From Toxonevra muliebris (Eukaryota > Arthropoda > Insecta > Diptera > Pallopteridae), in assembly GCA_963691655.1 (NCBI GenBank), contig OY829329.1:59595408-59659407 (forward strand): a stretch of DNA of 64,000 nt, written 5' to 3'. Shown piece after piece: positions 58,251 to 64,000 of this stretch. Position numbers and translations under genes: made by a program. The number at the start of each line of letters is the position of its first letter. Within the stretch, counting starts at the first letter, position 1. The notes below the pieces were generated by a model. It saw nothing but the letters and a program-made list of their open reading frames with translations. It was not told the DNA's origin and searched no databases.

Positions 58251-59620
58251 AAAATTCGTCAAAAATCCTTATATATGTATATAATCGTAGTTCTGTGTAT
58301 GAATTCGTGTAACTTCTGAACAACTGGACCGATTGAAGTCATATTTCCAAAATATATTTTCTTGGGAGGAAGGATGAACCATAGCTATGGCTTTTAAAAA
58401 AGTGGGCGTGGCATCTCCCATACAATCTTAATAGTTTTTTGGGTATATCTCAAGAACCGTTTATAGCACAGCACAGAAATTTGCTACAATAACGAGAATT
58501 GATAATGCCATGCTATAACAAAGGGGGTGTGGCACCTTTCATATAACCCGAATTTCCATTATGAGATTTCTACTACTAACTCTACTACTATTTCTACTAC
58601 TAATTTCTACTACTTTTAAACTTTTTTTTTCTGCAAATTTTTCTTACATTCTACTACTTTTTCAATCAATATTTTATACTACTATTTTAGTACTTTTTTT
58701 TACTACTTTTTTAATACATTTTTTCTTATTTTCTACTACTATTTTCTACTATTTTTCACTACTATTTCTGACCATTATTTCTACCACTCTTTCTACTCCA
58801 TTTTTACTATTTTTGTACTACTATGTTTAACTAACTACTACTTTTTCTGCTACCATTTTACTACTTCTTTACAACAGTTTGTAATACTATTTTCTATTCT
58901 TTTTCCTACTACCTTTTCTACTACTATTTTTTTCTACTTTTTTTCTACTACTTTTTCCATTTCATTTTCTCCTATTATTTCTACTATTTTATGAAATATC
59001 TTAAAACCCTGCCTAGATATCTTAAAATCCGATAAGTGGCGCTATAACAAATTCTATATTTATAATAAATATGAAATTGGTTTAAATTTTTAAATAATTT
59101 CAAGAACGGTTTTTGATATGAATATGGAGCGTCTTGAAATATTGATTCTATAATTCAACTGAACCATAATAAAATTGATCCTAATATTTATTTAAAAATT
59201 TAAAAAATTCTCTCAGTTTGTTGGATTAGTGGGTGTTGCACCATGCTCTACTTCTATTTTCTACTACTATTTTAATTTATTTTCTCCAACATTTTCTTCT
59301 TATATTCGACTATTTTTTTACTACTTTATCTATTTATACTTTTTACCACTTTTTTATTACATTTTTCTACAATTTATTGTTATTTTCTACTACTTTTTCA
59401 CTGTTTTTTCTACTTATATTTTCTATTATTATTATTTTTTTTTATTATTATTTCTACTAATTTATGAAATATATCAAGAACCTGCCTAGCTATGTCAAAA
59501 TCCGATAGATGGCGCTGTAATAAATTCCATTTTTATAATAAATAGCAATGGGTCCATATTTTTAAATATTTTTTGGAATTAGATATAACTTTTAGAACGG
59601 TCTTTGATATTCTTCTGCAA
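58251..59620. repeat. Two-copy duplication with TACTACTTTT-rich minisatellite
   Basis: TTC/TACTAC-rich low-complexity tracts (58560-58980 and 59250-59460) are each followed by a similar 140-bp block with TTATGAAATAT, ACCTGCCTAG, AAAATCCGATA and TGGCGCT, then AGAACGGT.TTTGATAT (about 58990-59130 and 59462-59610). The spacing is about 480 bp. A preceding block (58310-58550) has GGGCGTGGCA and GGGTGTGGCA words in a similar style. Confidence 0.7.
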
Positions 59621-62600
59621 ATTAAATAGTTTTAAAAATGCCAATTTTGATGCCTGATTTTCAAATCTAGAATTTTTACCAAACTCAATGTACGTCCTTT
59701 AAGCTTGAATTGTCATTACAAATGTTCAATTTTAAACACCAAGAAATTTCATTCTTCTTCATTGAAATAAACTTAAATTTTCCCGCTTCTTTGTACTTCG
59801 TAGAAAGCGCAGAACAATGTCTACCAGGTCAGCTAGTACAATACATTTTTTCCAAAAATAATCACTGCATAATATTTCTATACATACTGATTTTAAAATT
59901 GCATTTAGCTAATTTAAAAATATTGTATTTCACCTGACTCCAAGGCCAGGTGAACAGACATAATTTTTTGGAAGGTGGTTTTGAAAATCAACAAAAAATA
60001 GTAAAATTAATTATTTTGCATTATTTAGAATGAGAACTTCGCCTGCATAAAATAACGAATTTGATGTGGAAATTATAACTTCACAGGTCCTGATATATTT
60101 TTCAGAGGCTACAGCTGACCAAATTTTTGTAAAAAAAATAATAGAAACATTTTTAATATTTTTTACACCTGGCCACCTTATTTTCTTGGGGTAAGTCAAA
60201 AACTACTTACCCTTTAAATTTCAGAAAAAAAAAATGTTTTTTTTTTAAGTACTAAAATTGTTTACTGAAATTCATATTCGTATGGAAATTGCGTTTTGTA
60301 AATTTTCCAAATTGGATTATGGCATCGGGGCCGGGACGATATGGGTTAAGAAAAGTCTTCTTTTTGTGTTTTTTGAAAATTTTTTTTTTATTTACCGGAT
60401 TTTTTACAGGATTTTTGGTTTTTTAAATTGGAATAAAAAGGGAGTTTTGCAGAAGAAAATTAGATATTTAGAGCTAGGTCTTTGGCACCATTGGTGTGAG
60501 GCAGCGATGGCCGCCCATACATGCGTAATGATTAACTAAGTTTTCTATTTATGGAAATGAACACTGTACATGTGAAATTGTTATGCTCTTGTACACGTGT
60601 CCACTCTTTGGCCTAAAATGATGTGAAGCAAAAGTTTTGTTTTTTTGCTCTTTATCTATTAAATCGAAGATAACGAATAGTAAAAGAGTATACAACAAAG
60701 GAGAGACATCATCATAGCAAAGTATAAACTCACTTCCTCATCTGACAATGAGTGCAATAATGAGTAGGTACTTAATGTATTTTCTGTAGTATTTAGCCCA
60801 AAAATTAAATCAAAGCTCAATAGATCTAAAGATCTAAAGTACCATTGAAACGGAGATAAAATTAGAGAACTCAGTTTAGAGTGCTTCGAAAATAAGCACT
60901 TTCATAAACATATTAGACTTAAATTCCTACCTTAGTTTCCGGTTTTGTTTAAAAATAAGCAATATTAATAAAAGTTCAGTATTCATACAAATGTGGCATA
61001 TGTATTTAGTAGTAGTAGTAAAGACAAAGTTATCTGCTTCAAATACAAAAATACATAAAAAAAAAACAAAATAGAAATGAAAGTAAGGATATGTCAAGCA
61101 TTCTTTGCATAGCTCAAACCCAATTATAAATGTCAAAATAAAAAAATACCTGCAGTTAGTACACACGCAGTAAATATTCATCACGCCCAACAGCTACACC
61201 CCTAACCACCCACCTAAATAACCATACAGACACCCTGCCTCCTATTCACACTAAACTGCCTACTTTTCATTTTTGCACATACTACACAGGACTACGCGGA
61301 AGGTAACAGTGGCAAAACATTTTTATTTTTACTTTATGCTTTATATATCCTTTGACGCGTGTTGTTGTTGTAGTTATTGTGAAACAGTACGTCAAATAGA
61401 AATAACTTTAGTTGAACAGGATATATGAAGGATAGTAAAATAGAAAAGAATGAAGTGAGTGAGCGAGTGTGTCTATGCAGTGTTACTTTGCTTATCAGTA
61501 CGGCGCGTAAATGTCAGGCATTTCACTGTTCTAAAAGAGAGAGAGGAGAAAGAGAACGAATGACATGAAGTGTGTGTTTGTGTGTATGAGCAATTGCGAC
61601 GCGCCGCCATTCGTTAAACAATTGCGTTTGTATGCCACCATCACTGCATAGTCAGCAAAAATTAAAAAATAAATTCGCATGGAAAAGAAAAGAAGAATAA
61701 AAATTGAAGTTCTATGCTCGCACAAATTCGAATGTCACTCAAACCTACCGCTTAAACTTCATCGTTGAAGCCATCGACCGATGGATGCTGCTTACTTTAT
61801 TGCAAAAAAAAAAAAAAAAACAACAAACAAAAAAATACAACAGCTGCTTGACGTACGGACAGCTGGACGCTCCGCGAACACGTTGAATGTGTATAGACGC
61901 GCATCAGCAGTCAAACAAATGAATAGAAAATAGAGAAAGGAAATAGTACGCAAAAAAAGAAGAATGTATCGAACAGAACGCCTAAAATGTCAACGTTCAA
62001 AATAGAAGGAGCTACACACATCCGAGCACACACACATTTGCATACATGCGCTGCTTGCTTGAATGACTTCCACTCCCAACATCTCTCTCTCTCTACCTCT
62101 CACTTTGTTGGCCCTGGCTCTTCACTTCTTCCTGGCCTGACTGACGACTCTGTCTTTGACGCATGTATGTATCATTGATGAATTTACCGATAACAAATCT
62201 CAATCAAATGTCAAAAAGGTAACAGACATGTTGTAATGTTACAATTTTCACAGCATCCAGAGATCCAGCTAGCAAAACAGAAATACATGCAGCAATAAGT
62301 GTAAAGGTAAGGTAGGCTGCTGCGGTGTGGGGTAAGGTAAGGGCTGGCTCAAAAAAAAAAAAAAACAAGCTAACTCGCATGCTGCGAAATTGTTTTTCTA
62401 TCTGCGCATAGCTCTACTTTCAATACCTTTTGTGCATGTTTAGCATGCGTTACTTATGTGTGTGTGCGTTGTGTGGGTTTGGATATGACAGTTAAAATTG
62501 TCATTTTAAATTTAGACTGTCAAAGATGTCATGCTGTTGCGAGCAATTCTTTTTAAACTTTTTTTTTATATAATTTTAAATATATTTTTAGAAAATAAAA

Positions 62601-63760
62601 AAAAAAAAATTACAAAACAGATTGTTAACTTTTAAATCTGCAGAAGGAAAAACAAAAATTATACATAATAAAAATTTTTTTCAGGACTATTTTTTAATTA
62701 TTTTATAATGCAAGTATAAATCTTTTACGTTTTTAATTTCGAAATGTACTCGAATTCCTCGTTTTGTTGTATTTTAATGGTATGGGCGTGGTTAGTGCCC
62801 AATGTTAATAGTTTTCACTTCTTTAAGGAAGCGTCATTATTGATTCGTTTCACCGAAATTCATTAAATGAAACGATTTTCATACTACCTAGACCAATAAA
62901 ACAAAACAATTCAACTAATTTGTATTAATCTTATCATTAATGACCTTGTAGTGCTGTGCAGGTGATAAGTATTATGCAACTGGATTTCCCCAAAAATATT
63001 AAATAAACAAAATAAATTGTTTGTTATCAATATCTAATGCAATTTTCGCATTTTCAAGTGCACAATCAAGTTTAAAAAAATTTAATTGATGTATCGGAAG
63101 GAAAAGCGAGAATGGGAAAGACAAGATTTGATTGAATGAAAAAATATTTATGCAGCAAGTCAAAACATGAAATGAATATTTGAATTGGGGGACACAAACT
63201 TCGAAGATAAAGAAGCAAAGGAAGAAGGCATAGAACAATCAGGAATGTCCTGCTGCTGCCGAGCCTATTGCCACAACAAAACAACAGTCCAACATCAATG
63301 TATTGCTCCATTCAATATTTTGAAACCAATTTAAATGAAAGAGTAAAAACAGAGTATAGAAAAATATGCTATTCCACATGTCCTATGATGTATGTGTAAG
63401 CGTATATATGCGTAGCTACATAAAGTTATCCATCAGCCTGGTCTGGCACAATGAGTGTGGAACGCTGTCAAAATTCGTCGAAGCGAACATCATTGGATTT
63501 GCAATTGAACAAAAATTTCCATACATTGACTTTTTTCTCTTGTTGTATTCATTGTTTGGTTTGTTGGAGTTATAAGAAGTGAAGAGAGCGGGAGAGAGTG
63601 TGAGAGAGAAGACCTAAAATTGAGTTGAATAAAAAATGTATTTATTGGAATGATGTAATATTGAATGAAGTAAAGGGATAATATTTTAAGAAAGTATGCA
63701 GTAGAGGGGGGAGAGGAAGAATATATAACTTTCCTAAAAAGAACTATGACCTTTTCATTA
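59621..63760. other. Upstream DNA, no gene seen
   Basis: Scattered GA runs (61537-61555, 63588-63612) and GT/CA tracts. GC-richer DNA at 61300-62180 and 63230-63300. No conserved protein, no RNA gene recognised. Confidence 0.45.
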
Positions 63761-63978
63761 CAGAACTCTCTCATTCTTAGGCGCAGATCATCAGCGAGCG
63801 AGCGTCATCACAAGAGAAAGTGTGAGTGGAAGGAAATGTTCTATATGTATGAATATGTAAGGAAGTTAGCTCATGTTCCCAGTGGTAACAAATCAAGCGT
63901 TTCTCAGAAGGCATGTTAGTAAGAGTTCTCTCACTTCTAAGCACAGAGTGAGCGCCATTGCAAGAGAGAGTAAAATGC
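63761..63978. repeat. Diverged direct duplication with GA-rich words, about 155-bp spacing
   Basis: Units near 63762-63825 and 63921-63975 share in order TTCTCTCAYT/CTCTCTCATT, CTTCTAAGCRCAGA/CTTAGGCGCAGA, GAGCG..CATC/GAGCGCCATT and CAAGAGARAGT. The array may continue past the window end. Confidence 0.55.
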
Positions 63979-64000
63979 AAATGTACTACAGAGAAGAAAT

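Noticed and set aside
59943..60178. GGCCAGGTG and CACCTGGCC inverted pair
   Set aside because: Only about 10 bp match, with no duplication or further arm similarity.
1..64000. tRNA, rRNA, CRISPR array or clustered multigene system
   Set aside because: None recognised on reading both strands. Covariance-model and protein searches were not available, so divergent RNA genes could be missed.

Overview
This window is AT-rich nuclear DNA from a higher (cyclorrhaphan) fly. The evidence is spliced protein-coding exons with canonical GT-AG introns, long homopolymer and TA/GT/CATA microsatellites, many inverted-repeat transposons, a mariner element and truncated non-LTR retrotransposons. The only host protein-coding gene I can support is the orthologue of Drosophila chinmo, a BTB/POZ and C2H2 zinc-finger transcription factor. 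Protein divergence from what I remember of Drosophila Chinmo argues against Drosophila itself. The repeat landscape would fit a tephritid or another schizophoran fly, but I cannot name the species.

Layout. chinmo lies on the minus strand. Its start codon is at 40313 and its first stop at 20512. Six coding exons join in frame to 569 codons: 40313-40196, 22991-22774, 22711-22002, 21916-21757, 21558-21312 and 20768-20515. The first intron is 17.2 kb and splits the BTB domain. Beyond the first TAG the same frame stays open into a 200-N assembly gap, and the far side of the gap is also open to a TAA at 19578. This makes a stop-codon readthrough extension the most interesting coding hypothesis here. 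Positions 1-19577 lie downstream on the mRNA sense strand. They probably hold a long 3' UTR, including a perfect 8-mer let-7 site at 12809-12816, plus flanking DNA; I cannot place the transcript end. Positions 40314 to about 41041 look like a 5' leader with upstream ORFs.

The rest is intron and upstream DNA filled with repeats. Best supported are: a 1264-bp mariner with 27-bp terminal repeats and TA duplications but a frameshifted transposase (46189-47452); three 5'-truncated non-LTR retrotransposon tails with target-site duplications (41690-42256, 49072-49892, 54864-56081), the last inserted into the end of a small inverted-repeat element; a 1.76-kb foldback element (42573-44332); a 771-bp element with long terminal inverted repeats (35570-36340); a 174-bp hAT-like MITE with an 8-bp duplication (37707-37880); several other MITE-like elements; and degenerate tandem arrays at 7.1-8.5, 10.1-10.8, 16.0-16.4, 21.0-21.3, 27.0-28.1 and 58.2-59.6 kb. 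I found no tRNA, rRNA or CRISPR array, no multigene system and no second host gene.
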